Of a DNA stretch of 64,000 bases, positions 23,601-36,659 are shown piece after piece. This DNA is from Sipunculus nudus (taxonomy: Eukaryota; Annelida; Sipuncula; Golfingiida; Sipunculidae). How positions within the stretch are numbered: the stretch's first letter is position 1; each line of letters begins with the position of its first letter. Made by a program: the position numbers and the translations under genes. The stretch is from contig CM049322.1 of the NCBI GenBank assembly GCA_026874595.1, positions 4,139,900 to 4,203,899 of the forward strand, given 5' to 3'. The notes under the pieces are model-generated. The model saw only the letters and a list, made by a program, of their open reading frames with translations, was not told the origin of the DNA and searched no databases.

Positions 23601-26070
23601 GGCTCAGTCGTTTAAAGAATCACAGGCATACTTTATTCCAGGCAACATATTACATTACTTGCATTCTACAATTGTAATCAATACAGATTCAAGGACCGCA
23701 ATCTATAATTTTAAACTATCAATGTGCTTTTCATTATTGTTACAAAGCCCCATAGTCATGCTGGATGTTTGCACAGGTAACATCACATAAGCTCTCACGT
23801 TGCAAATTTCAGATGCAGACCAAATGCTTATCTGGAAATGCTCACACATATCAGTACCCTGGCTGCAGCAGTTAACATATACTGGTGCAGTCATACAAAA
23901 TAAAAAATACATCTCAAGTTACATGAAATACCTATATAAATCTTATGTGCAAGATCAGGATTGTGAGTAAAGGAAATGTTATGGCCTTGTCAGTATTTTA
24001 AACATTCAGGAATTATCTGATAAACCTATTACCAACAGACAATTATTATTACACATGACTGTGATCTGCATACTTGTATATCCAAATATAATTATGAATT
24101 TTTGTTAAATCTTGATATATAGCTAAATTAACTGTATCATAAATAATGATAAAATGAAAAGTCAATCTGAGTCGATCATCTTTAAACAGGAATCTGGAAC
24201 TGTAGCAAGTAGAACTGTTTTGCTTAGCGTTATATTAATGTCAATAATTCAAAATATAGACATGTCATAAAGGTAATATAATAGGGATTATTCTTATAAA
24301 GCAAAGCCTGATAAGCAATGATTAGCTTACCTGTATTGAGTGAGCAAGGTCCCCACATTTGGCATGACAGGGAACACAAGCACTACGGTGCCTCATATAC
24401 AGTATTTAGGCAACAAAATGATGCTGCCAAATTGTACATTATTTTACTAGTTCATGTGTATAATTTAATATTCATTTAATAGATGCCATGGCACTAAAAC
24501 AGAACTCAGGCCATGTCTACCTCTAGGACAGGGTAAAAATAGGGGTAGGAATTTTAGCTGGGGCAGAAAAGAGCTTAAGCTTTCAACTTGAAATGTGTGC
24601 CAAGTGAAGAATACAAATTTAAGTCTGCTACATTTTTCTCATCTCTTATTCAACTTAACAATAAATATATTTTTCTGGAGAGTCTGTATCCGCTTGTGAC
24701 TTTTTTTAACATAAATTATCTGACGCAGGGTACGGTAATGGCAAAACAGGGAACAAATATTGTGAACAATTCAATTAATATGACAAAGTAATTCAACTAT
24801 GTTAGACGAACATACTGGATTATAAAACTCAGCGCTGAATTTAGATAACACAAACTGTCATATACTTATAATGGCAGGAATTTAAAATGTCTTAGATAAT
24901 AAATTTGCAGACCATACTTGAAGCCTAAGGGGTTGTATAACAGACAGCGGTTTGAAAATAAAATAAAAATCACATAAAATGCCCCGGCGGCAACTGATAT
25001 GATACATGCAAATGTCGGCTATACCTGATTTAATAATCACAACTCTATATCGGACCATGTCTCTCTTTGTGAGTGCATTTTTATATAAAATTATGCCATG
25101 CTCTTTTTATAGTGTATTTTTTTTTTTATATTATGCCGGCACGTTTCTGTGGAGTGGTTCTTTATAAATAAGGTAACCTGTCAGGAAAAACACATTCTAC
25201 TAATAACTACAGTTAGTTTTTTTATCAAATGATTAAAGATCATAGCGCCTTAAATAAACTGGGGAATAAATAGAGAAGTCACAAAACAATGTGACCGACA
25301 CAAATAAAAGTGAAGTGATGAACGAACAAATAAATTAAATGGAATATAACCCAAACCACACGTTGACTGATTGATATATATTGATTGGAATATATAAGGG
25401 TTTTCAATAGGAACCAAATTTGAAGATTTATGTAAAATTGATATTTTTTGGATTTTGTGTAATTATCATATCCTTAAATGATTAGAAATCGTGTCATTAT
25501 ATGGATATTTGCTTATAGCGAAATGAAAGCCTCGGTAATCAACGGGGCGTTTGCACAACTGGCGGGTTCGGTATAGGCACCCGCGGTAATGGTCCTTGAC
25601 TGCTTTAAGGTACTAAAGCCAGAAATTCTCGCGTCCCATCGGACTTGGAGTGGCATATGGGGTCCTTGAAAGACTACCAGAATGTTAGTATAAGATAGAG
25701 GTAATGTCGAAATACCACATAGCCCTGTCAATCTGAAAATTGTGATGTTCAGGGCAAACCCGCAGTCGTATTGTCTCTGCTGGCGTGGGAACGGTCTTTC
25801 TGTACGTGCTGGGTGTTGTGATGCGTCGTCATGTCGGGGGGTCTCCGGATTAATATTTATTTTGATCAATAGGCATTACAAGGCTTATTTCTCATGAACA
25901 CTGAAATTGAGTTTATATATTCCTTAATTATGAACTAGTTAGTTTAGATACTGACGGGGTCTGCTGGATCTCTAGTGTTGATGATTTGTAAGTAATCTAT
26001 GACCATAAAAGGTTTCCCTGTTTAATCTTGCTACAATGGAAACCCTTTTCCATTGATTTGTTTTATGGAA
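20641..26070. other. long intronic or intergenic stretch, no gene recognised
   Basis: AT-rich, with only short frames. A minus-strand frame at 23703-23912 is cysteine-containing, and a longer one at 25513-25869 is GC-richer than its surroundings. Neither shows a recognisable domain or convincing splice sites. Confidence 0.4.
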
Positions 26071-26077
26071 CTGCTAC

Positions 26078-26078
<1 letters not shown>

Positions 26079-26138
<60 letters not shown>
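26079..26138. repeat. TA then TAA microsatellite
   Basis: TA repeats pass directly into TAA repeats. Confidence 0.95.
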
Positions 26139-27407
26139 GTTTCATTGGCAACAGGGATCACGAAAGGATATACTTTGGCTCAGCCAGGTTCCAGATTCAA
26201 GGCAGGAACGTCTCTTTGTTTTAAAATGCCTACTTTACAACATGTTGAATTAACAACAGAGAGTGTCTGCTCTTTGAAATTAATTGGAACCTGCCTAACT
26301 ATTGCCCTGAGGTCTAATGGGCACGATCACAGGCGCAGCATAAACACAGCAAACACAGCGACTCTATCTCTGTCCCTAGCAAATCTACCCCTATAGGCAG
26401 GTGAGAGACATGTTGAAGATGCTAGGTTCCAGCTCAAAAATTTGGCTGAAAATGCATCCATAATTTTGTTATAGAAGTGGATCATGTGACCTTGACTTTT
26501 GACATAACCAATAGATCAAACATGTTGGAAAAGAACAAGTTGAGAAATATCTACAAATATCAGGCAGTGTTCAAGTAAGAACATAGTATTTAGGCGTTCA
26601 TTATTTGATATTAATACTTTTTAACTTGTCCAAAATTTTAAAAATAATTTGAATTAAATTCGTCTTTTTCCAAATATATTGCCGGTAAGCAAGCTTTATT
26701 TGATCATGTAAACAAGTGATCTGATATGGCTCATGAGATATATAACCACACATATCCCCCTGAACTGTGTCAACATATCATATGAATATGATGTGTCATA
26801 TTGGATGCACATGAGTAACCTTCAAAACAGGATGTGGTAGCGGTTTTTCCACAGTTAAAAACCTTGGGTGTCTATTTAATTGTGTCCTCCCACCAAATAT
26901 CTAAATCCTTGTAAGTCAATGTTGAATAATGTCTGTAGTACCCATTATTCTCGTGCCAAGCATTGTGCGGGAATACATTCTGGCTAGTTGAACGGCCATC
27001 ATAAAGGATTAGAAAGTTGTGGATGTAATACATTAATATTTGAAAACAATTAGGGATTGATGCAAAAAATCAGTGACCCATGTTCCATAGTGGTTAGCTG
27101 ATTTGATGAACCCAATAATACCATCACCTGATGTTAAATTATATGTTCAAGTCGACACTGAAGGGAAAGATCAACATTACGCAGAACCACCATTGTCCGC
27201 CTCAAGGGCCTAAATAGTATAAGGTGTATAATTCGGTTAGCTCTTTCTTGATAGGAATTCTGATTGGTTAGAAATTGGAGGTCACACATTAAAGTCAGTT
27301 GATTCAAATATCACAGCAATACAAACTTTGGATATAATTAGGGTGAAAATAAAAAAAAAGTGGGTTTATTTGAATTCTGGAAACTGATGATAAATATTAT
27401 CTTATAG
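26139..27407. other. no gene recognised
   Basis: Two overlapping plus-strand frames at 26139-26396 start next to the TAA tract. They have no domain I recognise. The rest is AT-rich, with occasional TGACCTTGAC-like repeat fragments. Confidence 0.4.
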
Positions 27408-27471
27408 AATACAAACCAGACACAAATACCGCGTCGACTGTTCGTCAGGCTACACGTCTAGCGGGCTGGCG
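27408..27471 (+). CDS. candidate small exon, possibly gene A
   Basis: ATTATCTTATAG| precedes a 64-nt segment with GC-richer codons and a following G|GTAAAA. Entered in phase 1 it would follow gene A exon 3, leave in phase 2, and connect in phase to the 35.9-kb candidate. Entered in phase 2 it reads YRVDCSSGYTSSGLA, which recalls a Sushi/CCP strand (C-x-x-GY). Phase 0 has a stop. A SINE follows 50 bp downstream. The evidence is splice sites and phase only. Confidence 0.25.
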
Positions 27472-27523
27472 GTAAAAAATTATATTTCATACCTGGAGGA
27501 ATTGGCTACTAGTTATAAGGGTA

Positions 27524-27810
27524 CCGGCTTCTGTGGCTCAGGGGTAGAGCGCAGGACTCAAAAGCCGGGAGATCGTGGGTTCGAATCTCAGCCGAGGCGG
27601 TGAGGTTTTTCACGGTCGGCCCCCACCCAGGGTGAGCGCTCTGCAGGCTTAATGGGAAGGCTGTCCCCACAGCCGTGTTTCACCCACATACGAGTGCGTC
27701 TTTGGGGGTTCCTCGGTGATATGACCTAGCAAAGGGGATGATTACACACCCAGGACCCACAGGTGCGGGCCTGGGTGACACAAGGATGCAAAGATAAAAA
27801 AAAATGATAG
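27524..27810 (+). mobile_element. tRNA-derived SINE
   Basis: A Pol III promoter is clear: A box TGGCTCAGGGGTAGAGCGC at 27534-27552 and B box GGTTCGAATC at 27578-27587, about 32 bp apart as in a tRNA. It is followed by about 200 bp of GC-rich body (CCCACCCAGGGTGAGCGC, then CCACAGCCGTGTTTCACCCA) and an A-rich tail AAAGATAAAAAAAAATGATA at about 27790. This is the build of invertebrate SINEs mobilised by LINEs. It is in the same orientation as gene A. Target-site duplications were not obvious. Confidence 0.85.
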
Positions 27811-30110
27811 GAAGCGAGTGCTACCGCCCTGTCAAGTAGTCCCAAACCGAAATGGAAACTCTGCAGATTTACATACTTAGGTTAAGAATTAGATAAGTCA
27901 GCATTAAAAAATGGAGGCGGTTACCTTCACCAAAAAAAATACTTGTTATAAGGACCAAACCTGAAAATAAATTCGATGCGATTGCTCTGATGATTCCTGA
28001 GATTATACGAGATCAAAAAATCTAAGTGGCTGCCCAGGCGACATGTTGGAGATTATGAGATGCATATCTGAGAAAATGATATAAATGTGACCACTCTATA
28101 TGAGGGTAGAACTGCTTGAAAATATAAAAGTAATATAAGTGCTCCAAAAATGGCTCTATCCATGACCATTGAGAAATTTAAACGAGTACCTAGAAATGCC
28201 GTGTCTGGTCTTAACATGGTACCCAAAGATAAGCTAATAAACATGGCAGCACTAGTCTCGTCCATCTGAAGAATCATTTCTTAATTAAAAACATGCAAAA
28301 GTTTTAAGATAATACAAGAATAAACCACTTTGATAGACAGAGCAACGAATGTGGTAGATATCACCTGAACCGGAATTGTATGTGACTATTGGGTTCAGGT
28401 ATGAACTACATCACAGAAGAGGACCCGCCTTTTTATCGATTTTCTAGCTGTTTATCATACATCATTATATGTGTATCAACATCCAATCACCAGTGTGTCT
28501 AGCTGTATAATTCTTGTGTCCTGAAAACAATACCACTTTGTATAGTTGGAAAAGACACATAGGGAACATTTAACGATTAGTAAAGAGTGGAGTCAGTAAG
28601 GAAGCCTTAGGATTTATAGTTAAAGGTTTTAGTTTTGATCAAAAATATATTTTTCAATTTCAAATACGAGAATAATAGAATTGGTTATACGGACACAGAA
28701 CATTTTTTTCAAGTACAGTCTGTCGAAGTTTATTAATTCTATGCTCGAGCATATTTAAATGACTTTTTCACGCTGTATATGAAATTATTTTTAATGACTT
28801 GACTATAACAAACGAAGGTCAATGCCCAAGTTTCAACCGTCTACAACATTTACCTTAGAGCAATCTTAACAATTGACTGTCAGTTTACCCTTGTGTTGTT
28901 AGTAATGTATTAATATGGTAGCTGCCTTTTGCGGCATATACTGAACATTCAACAGAAACTTGTTAGAATCCTTCCTGAAGTTTGTTTTTGCCTCCCACAT
29001 AAAATTAAAATATCGTCAGCAAATGTAGTTATGGTTACATATATGGAAAATTATCCTTTTCTGACAAATTACAATATATCCTTTTATATATTGCATTATT
29101 TTGTGTCTAAAAAATAAGTAATATAACGTAACTCATGTATAACCTATTGCTCGTGTATAACGTGTTGCCCAAGCGATTTATGAAGCATGGCGCTCAATTT
29201 CCTATATCACCGAAAAACTTTTCATGTAGACGTGGACCTAAATAACAAAAATGACAGTTTTATATTCACAGTGCATATTGTGATATCCATTGGTCAGGCT
29301 CATAATTGCAGTTAAACCTCCTTAAAAAAGCTAGCATCAAAACAGATAAGGAGCTACAATAAATCATAAATAAACGATGCCACATTAGATTCCTGGCAAT
29401 CAATGCATGAATTATTTGGAAATAGGTGTCTCTGTATGAAGTTATACTCAAATGATATGATGGTATTCAATCATTGTAAAAGTCAGTGATATTCTAGCCG
29501 GACTGTCAGATATATTAGTATAAATCAGAAAAAAAAAGAAATTTATGCGGCATCAATACCCTGGTTTTAAGTATGAGAATATTCATGATTAATTAGTGTA
29601 ACGGTTTAAGGCCCAAATCGTGATGACGTACAGTCAATTGAGTTGAATATCATGTCGTATTCATTGGTTGATAACGCTTCATTTAACTTGATATAACCCA
29701 AAAAAAACACGATTGCTGTATATTTATTCATGTAGGATATTTTGGCTCAGCTGAATATAATGACATAGCAATAGCCAACACTTTTTTTTCTCTTTCGTTC
29801 TTCTCTCATTCTGTCTTTCCGTTAATGGGAACTTTCTAACGAAACATATAGATAAATTAAAATCTTCCTGAACACCAGACCTATATTCTCTGAGTTATAT
29901 ACTTATGCATTGATACCATGATTCTTTCAATACATAATCACCATGGAGTGTTTCATAGGTTAATGAATTTGTTGGCGCCACCTTATTTTTACTAATTTTA
30001 CATGTTCTTTATTTGTTAAACCTTCATATGAAGCAGTGCAGTTGTCAAGAGGAAACAAACCGTACCCACTACACCTAGAAACTTCTAACATCGAAAGAGG
30101 GTTCAAGCAT
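27811..30110. other. no gene recognised
   Basis: AT-rich sequence. A hydrophobic minus-strand frame at 28053-28277 is not supported by splice sites. Confidence 0.45.
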
Positions 30111-31060
30111 ATCTACATAGGAAACTGAAATGAGCTCATGGTGACCTATATTATGGATACGGGGCCAAATTTTGAGCGCCAAGATAGACAGACCGGGCTT
30201 CAGTTGTATCTATTTGACCTAAAAATTTGTGACACGACATTCAGAGAGGTCATGGAAACCTGAAAATTAGGTCGTGATGATCTATATTCTACAAACTTCA
30301 GGCCGAAACATGACTTTTTCCAACCTCAAAGTCAGATGGGCACAAATTTTATCCGATTGACATAAAAGGTTCTTAGCAATTTTGCTTTGATTCCCGAATT
30401 CGAGTAAGTCTGGCCCGTAGTATGTGCGCTATGGGGAAAAACATGATGTTAAAACTGTGGAAGTGAGATGGGCACAATCAATGCAGATGGACCTATAACC
30501 ATCTAACTTCAAATTGCAGGATGTCCTTAGCAAATCCCCTTCCACATCTAAGCTTGGGCATAATGTCCAAAATTCTGTGTTCCACAAGGGGAAAACCCAG
30601 TTTGAGCACCCAGAAAGTCAGACAATACAGAGATCCTTAACTGTTGGATCTAGAAACGCCATTCTTTATGTAAAGGGAGGTATTTGTAAAATCTCCTTGG
30701 CCATCTGAAATAAGGTCACTGTAACATGTATTCTTCATCACATGTGAGAGAACGTGTCTTGGCACCCTATAAGGCAAATTTGCAAGATTCGTTACTTTAA
30801 GACGTAGACGCTTCTAGTTTGATTAAGATCAGTGGAGGTGCCGGTAAAAAATTAATGGAAACCTGAAATAATGTCATTGTGACCTTTATTCTGTGATATA
30901 TGTATTAAAAGTAAGGCTTTACCACCCTATCACTCCGAGTAGACTCACTTGGGTGTAGAAACGTCTAAATTAGCTCCAAGGGTGTTGCTGATAAAATTTT
31001 CTTGGAAACCCTAAATGAGCTTGCTGTAATATGTTTTCTTATTACTAGGCATTAATGCAT
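30110..31060. repeat. degenerate tandem repeat, about 150-bp unit
   Basis: The motif GGAAACCTGAAAT...GTGACCT.TATTCT recurs near 30121, 30253, 30695, 30851 and 31000. It is interleaved with AGTCAGATGGGCACAA-type segments (near 30330 and 30467). Divergence is high. The arrangement is like that of other old bivalve tandem repeats. Confidence 0.5.
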
Positions 31061-32830
31061 TATATGAGTCATTCTACCAACTGTTCAAGTTTCCCTGAAA
31101 AATATTTTTCACCAGATTATAACATCAATCATTCATACATGCTTCACTAGTGTGTCAAATTCAGGAGAGCGACATGGCTCATAGGCCACTTGTTACATGG
31201 GACATTTGGGTAAACTTTATAAATTCAAAACCGTGCTTTCACAATATGACTATACTCTCAAGCTTAAGCACAATCAGGTATTTATATAAGCACTTTAATT
31301 AATGACTTACCTCTTATAAACTACATATACAGTTACATATGTATTAATTAATATGGCTGGACCGGACAGGACAGTTGGCCCTGTGACTTTGGTCAAGACT
31401 CAAAGAAGACACCCTAGTCCAGTATATGTCTATTGAATGTCTGTTTTCACGGCTGCCTGCACATATGTACAAGCATGTAAATGACTTTTAAAAAAGAACT
31501 GTACACGCAAGTTCCCATATAGGGAACATTTTTTAGTGTAAACCCTAACAAACAAATGCCTTGGGCGCTTGGGTATGCACTTAAAAGATATGAAAAAAAC
31601 ATATTTTTTTTATCAATTACCTTGACCTGTTCCAGAGTATCACGTGTGCTGCATAAATCACCTTAAATAGCGTGACTATTTTTTTTATATATACAACGGC
31701 TGATTGTTATTTACTAAAAACAATTTTGGCAACGCATCATGTACTCACTTTAACAGTCCATAACTGGATAAGGGTATTCATTACACTCTAAATTGCGTGC
31801 ACTGTAGTAATATTGGCTCACTCTTTGTGGACAAAGCAGTTGAGTTGGTTTGGTTATTCAGAAACATTGAGAATACCTATTCATTACTACCTTTCTGGTA
31901 CATTATTTAGCCCATGATATTTAATATTAAAGTTTATTACAAATCATTAACACAATGAAACCTGATTATATACAGAATACATAACTTGAAAGCACAAACT
32001 CTAAGAAAAGAAATTACGAAAAAATGCATATGCAACTCTCTTCAGAACATACACATTTCAAATAGTAGTTTCCTCTCATCCTGTCCCTCCCACTTAGCTG
32101 CAGATTCAAGTTCTACCGTTCTTTATGCTATTTATTAAATATTCTATATTATGTCATATGATTTCATTATTTGATAAATATTCCATTGATAATTATAATA
32201 TCAAGATATGACACAGATATTTACCTGTGATAAGATCTGGTTATAAATTTAAATGAAATGGAGACATCCTGCTTAAAAACAATTTAATAGGAAGGTTGTA
32301 ACAGACTAGCGATTTATACTCACAGACGAGTTTGCATTTAGGCGGATCCTCGACATTGTGACCCAGCAATGGAGATGAGTACATACCTACGAACAAAGGT
32401 ACAGTAGTCACAAGATACATTAATAAAAGCTATATGCAGCCGTATGGTGTGACATAATGTGGAGGGTCGTTACCAACAATGCCTTTTGCCCTGACTAATG
32501 ATCGTGGGCGGAAATGTGTTTCGTCTACATACATTAGGACGATTATAACAGGATTATAATCTAAACAAACGTAAGGGAATCTAAAAAGGAGGCAAACGGT
32601 AGAGACAAAATATAAACCGATAAGGAGGTTACGGCTAAAATCTTGAAAACAAGCGTCAAGTGGAGCTCGTTGCTAAGCACTCTCAGTGCTCAGCACAATT
32701 TTCCACGGTGCCAGGATCTCACACAATCCAAGGGATATCTTGATGACTCAGTACTAGATACGAATTACCTGGTAATATGGTGTCAATCAAGCGGATCCCA
32801 GTGTAATAAAACCTAGGGAGATGTTATGCT
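31061..32830. other. no gene recognised
   Basis: AT-rich. Nothing beyond chance frames was seen. Confidence 0.5.
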
Positions 32831-32930
32831 TGGATGGAAGACATGGCCCAGTTAGCAAGAGACGCCTGGTACTGCATGGAAAGTTCCAACACACACATAC
32901 ACACATACATATATATATATAGAGCTTATG
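32815..32930 (+). mobile_element. possible LINE 3' end with microsatellite tail
   Basis: The frame WMEDMAQLARDA resembles the C-terminal tail of many LINE reverse transcriptases (a W-x-D-D/E, then A-x-D-R pattern). It runs into CACACATACA and TA repeats (32890-32921), and several LINE clades end in such microsatellites. There is no upstream reverse transcriptase, so it would be a severely 5'-truncated copy. The match is short. Confidence 0.3.
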
Positions 32931-35865
32931 ATATTTATGTGTGTATACTCAAGCCTATTTTGTTAACACAATCACACATTAAGGAACTAAAATTCAAAGT
33001 AAAGTTTAACTGCATGGAAGATGGACTGAACCGCGACTGACTTTTTCCCCAGTAGGCAGAAGGTGACACGTATATGTCGCCAAAATATAACAGGATGTTC
33101 TGAATGGCAATGTAACACAAAGGAATAGCTAACTAAAGAAGCAATCAAACGTACATTCCTAGCCGGCAGTCATTCTGAATCCATTTTGTCGTCCTAACTA
33201 AATTCTATAACAGAAAGACCGAGGTGCTTTCGGAATTTTACAAATTGCATACACTTCCTGGTGAAGTTATTTACACATACCTGTACCTTTGTGAAATATA
33301 AAACAAACGTGAAATAAGCAAAATAATCATTTCCAGCTGCGTTATTATTACCCTGCCGATCTGTGTGTCAATGGTGTGGAGAGGCACCCTTTGTCATCAT
33401 ATCAGATAAATCAATTTTGCAAAAAGTATATTGCTACGAATATGAATATTTCAGAGTTTTTAGAATTGCAAACTGAATTCACTTATTTAATTTAAATTAT
33501 GCTAGGCGTTTGGACAAAAAGTATTAACAACATTTAGTAATATGTGTCTTATTGGAATTTCTTCTGGAATTCATAAATTATTTCACAAATAAATCATTCC
33601 ATGGGTCAGAGACAGACTTTCTTTTAACAAAAACAAATCTACACATTAGCTGGTCCTGGATCACAGTTTTATAGCTACTCGCCCATGCAATGTGTACTCG
33701 GATTTTCTCTCAATCAGAAAATTCACGTTGCATAGCATAGCCGAGACGAAATAGCATGTCTATTGAACAATTCGAAAACTAAGATTTTATGTGACTTATA
33801 TTAATCTGAAAGTATGTTTTGTTGCGTAGTTATCTTGAACTAGCTCCTACTCCACAATACAGATTTAGAGTGATTTATTCGCCTATTTGATTTTAATAAA
33901 GTTTTATGTATATTATGGACCTAGTCCACAGTTCCTTTGCTGAATATGGTGTTTTTTTATAAGCTAATGACTCACAAGGACTGGAAATATTTGCATACAA
34001 TACTGTCCTCTCTTTAATTAACGCATGCATTATGGTGCAGATTTCCTATACCCGAACGTAGGTTTTCTTCTAAAAATAAAAATACCAAAATAATCTTGAG
34101 TACCAAAAAGTACCAGATAAGGATCAAAGGAAAGACAATACCATCTGTACATTTAATTATTGCTATTGCATACATCATTAATTCCATTATTAAAACAATG
34201 CCAGTGTTTACTCTTTGAAGATATGTAATAACTACCACCAATACAAGCATGTCAAGTAATAAAAGAGTCGGAAGACAGAACATTCACAAAAAAATCTATT
34301 TCTTACGTTAGTACATTAGACCCGAGGATTATCCAGATAAGACTTTTGCAAACAATTCGTTCATCCAATTAGAAATAGTATTTTTATAGATTGTAAAGAT
34401 GAAATAAATACTCAAGACGCAGGAGTAGTTAGCCATCAGCTAAATCACTTGTGATTCAGGAGAGACAAGGATTTCCAAGATCACCAATGTGTACCTTTTC
34501 ACAGTCCTGTTCCATAAATGTTGTTTGGAATTACGCGGGTAGAAAAAAATATGCAACCAAAATGTATTCTTTAATCAAGCAATGTTGCAGGGAGTGCAGA
34601 AAATATCTTCAAGAGACAAAATAAGTATATTGTCAATTCTATTACTATTTATATATACAACATAATGCTTCATGCCAGGTGTCAAGATTAAAATTGCAGA
34701 CACGTAAGTCGTTGTTGACTTGAGGCTTTATTTGGTAATTGAATTCATCAGTAGACACAGAAATGCCCCAGGAATTGTCCTCACCAGAGCATCAGCTGAA
34801 TTTACACTGTGGAATGTATTGTGATTCAGGTATCAAGCGTGCTCTTTAGGTGGACCCCAGTCCGCTTTCCAATAATGTTGTTTGTATAATCACCATGAAA
34901 CATAATTCTTAAGATAATGTAAATTAAGTTTGCGATAGGTTTGGTCAAACTTTCTCAAGTTAATTAATGTATATAGAATTGTTTTTAAAAAGGTGCATCA
35001 TGAACGCGTACGCACGAGATAGGCAGACAACAACAATAACATCTAATCGACGTGTCGCAGATGCACGGTTTATAAGGAAAAGAACTAGACTAGTTTACGT
35101 GTAGCAAAGTTACTGGTGTTGAATTCCCTGTTGCATGGCGGATATAGATGAATTACTCGAATAAGCAAGTGAATTAACAAACGTCTGGCCGTGCATTGAA
35201 TAAAGGCTAATCATATGAGCGAGATATTTAACACCAATAAGCAACATTTAATACTCCATATATGATTTACATAGAAACAGGTCAGATGCATAATACCGTT
35301 TGAAATAATTCTCCAATGATGTTCGTCTTCCAGTAATGCGCTGGGTCATTTTATGTACGGCTCAATTAGGTTTTTGGTGCCTGTGTGTGGGTTCATTCAC
35401 TGAAGACTGTATCATACACTTTCATTTTACTTCTGGGTTTCAGTGATTTATTTTCCCACTGTAAATAAAGACGACTTAGGTATGGTGAGGTATAATTGAC
35501 TAAACGACACACATGGACCAGTCAATTACACGTACATGAAGTCGATGGCCTAGTGATCAGTAATGCATTAAGTCAACCTATGGGTGTTTTTTATCAGTGA
35601 TATGGGAATGAACCAGTAGAACTTTGTGAGGCAGAGAACTAGCTATCATTGCCCTTCAGTCAGCTACAAAAAAATTCACGATACCCTATAAACAATGAAC
35701 AACAACTTGGCTGTCCTTACTTCATGCTACATTCCCTTAAAGTGACAGAAATATTAATAAGTAAGAATAAAAAATGTTTTCATTTGTTTATTTATTAATT
35801 TTTATACGTGTCTTATAAATATAATTCAATTGGGAGAGGAATATTAGACGTTTATTGATATACAG
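32931..35865. other. no gene recognised
   Basis: AT-rich. The hydrophobic minus-strand frame at 34014-34283 is a low-complexity product of TA-rich DNA. Confidence 0.45.
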
Positions 35866-35969
35866 GGTCAGTAAGTGTAAGGGACAGTTGGTTTCGGACA
35901 GCTACTGCCACAGCCTCAACATGTACGACTCATTTTGCACTAGAGGTGTGCATTGTGTACAAGTGTCCG
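35866..35969 (+). CDS. candidate cysteine-rich exon, possibly gene A
   Basis: A segment between GATATACAG| and CCG|GTATGT (good donor) is open in two frames. Entered in phase 2 it gives four cysteines with spacing C-x9-C-x9-C-x5-C, around YCHSLNMYDSFC. This resembles small disulphide domains of secreted invertebrate proteins (C-x-x-L-x-x-Y-x-x-C), and it leaves in phase 1. Entered in phase 1 it follows gene A exon 3 directly, leaves in phase 0, and would join the 36.4-kb exon. The first option has the more protein-like sequence; the second gives a complete phase chain. I cannot decide between them. Confidence 0.35.
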
Positions 35970-36412
35970 GTATGTATATCATGAATTGTCATAAAATTTA
36001 ATGTCTCTATCACCTTTACCTGATCATTTTAAGTGTATTATTCAACTTTATCTGCACATTCAAGTCTCTCGTTAAACTTCATAATAATGTACACAAAAAC
36101 CCGTCAAAAGTCTAAATAGTCCAGCAGTCCTCTTGTGATGGAAGAACAAAGCAACTTGTCCTTTGTTCCATGTTATGGCACAGGAACTATCGCTAGGCAG
36201 TTAATGAGGTTTCATAAAGATGAATAGGATAACCAACGTATATATCAAATTTTCATTATAGCAATAGTTCTCTCTTCGCAAAAAGCATTCTCTAAACAAT
36301 ATACGCGAAAATACCACTGTATATATATTTAAAAAAAGTAACAGCATATTCTTAATGAAGATGTCATATAGTTTATGCAGGAGAGATTAAATGTTCACTG
36401 TTTATATTACAG

Positions 36413-36484
36413 GAAGACTCTGAGGAACAGCTCAACTTTAAACAGGGTAACGATCATTACGTCTCAATTGAAAGTCAGTTTTAG
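36413..36484 (+). CDS. candidate terminal exon
   Basis: TTTATATTACAG| is followed in phase 0 by an acidic, hydrophilic peptide (EDSEEQLNFKQGNDHYVSIE, then three more residues) and TAG at 36482-36484. An AATAAA lies at 36537-36542, 53 bp after the stop. It fits as the last exon of gene A if the 35.9-kb exon is read phase 1 to 0. An alternative frame (phase 2) is open for 81 codons to 36659 and has no recognised domain. Confidence 0.35.
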   Translation, partial: EDSEEQLNFKQGNDHYVSIESQF

Positions 36485-36536
36485 CAGGGTAGGCTGCTAC
36501 TTTACCTATGGTTCACCGATTGGTTACGGACAGGTT

Positions 36537-36542
36537 AATAAA
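36537..36542 (+). terminator. poly(A) signal AATAAA
   Basis: The hexamer lies 53 bp downstream of the TAG of the candidate terminal exon. In AT-rich DNA this hexamer is common by chance, so its value depends on the exon. Confidence 0.3.
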
Positions 36543-36659
36543 AGGTGGCATGGATCAGAAAAAAGTGCAACAGTTGTATCTGAGAAAAGCAAGAACACAG
36601 ATTGTGTGTTTGAACTACGTCAAATGCCTGACTTGTATTGTTTTCCTTTTATTCTTTGA

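Noticed and set aside
25513-25869. 118-codon minus-strand open frame, GC-richer
   Set aside because: No recognisable motif; could be a degraded transposon but nothing specific supports it.
34014-34283. Hydrophobic minus-strand frame looking like membrane segments
   Set aside because: Low-complexity AT-rich codons give Ile, Leu and Val by chance; no splice sites.
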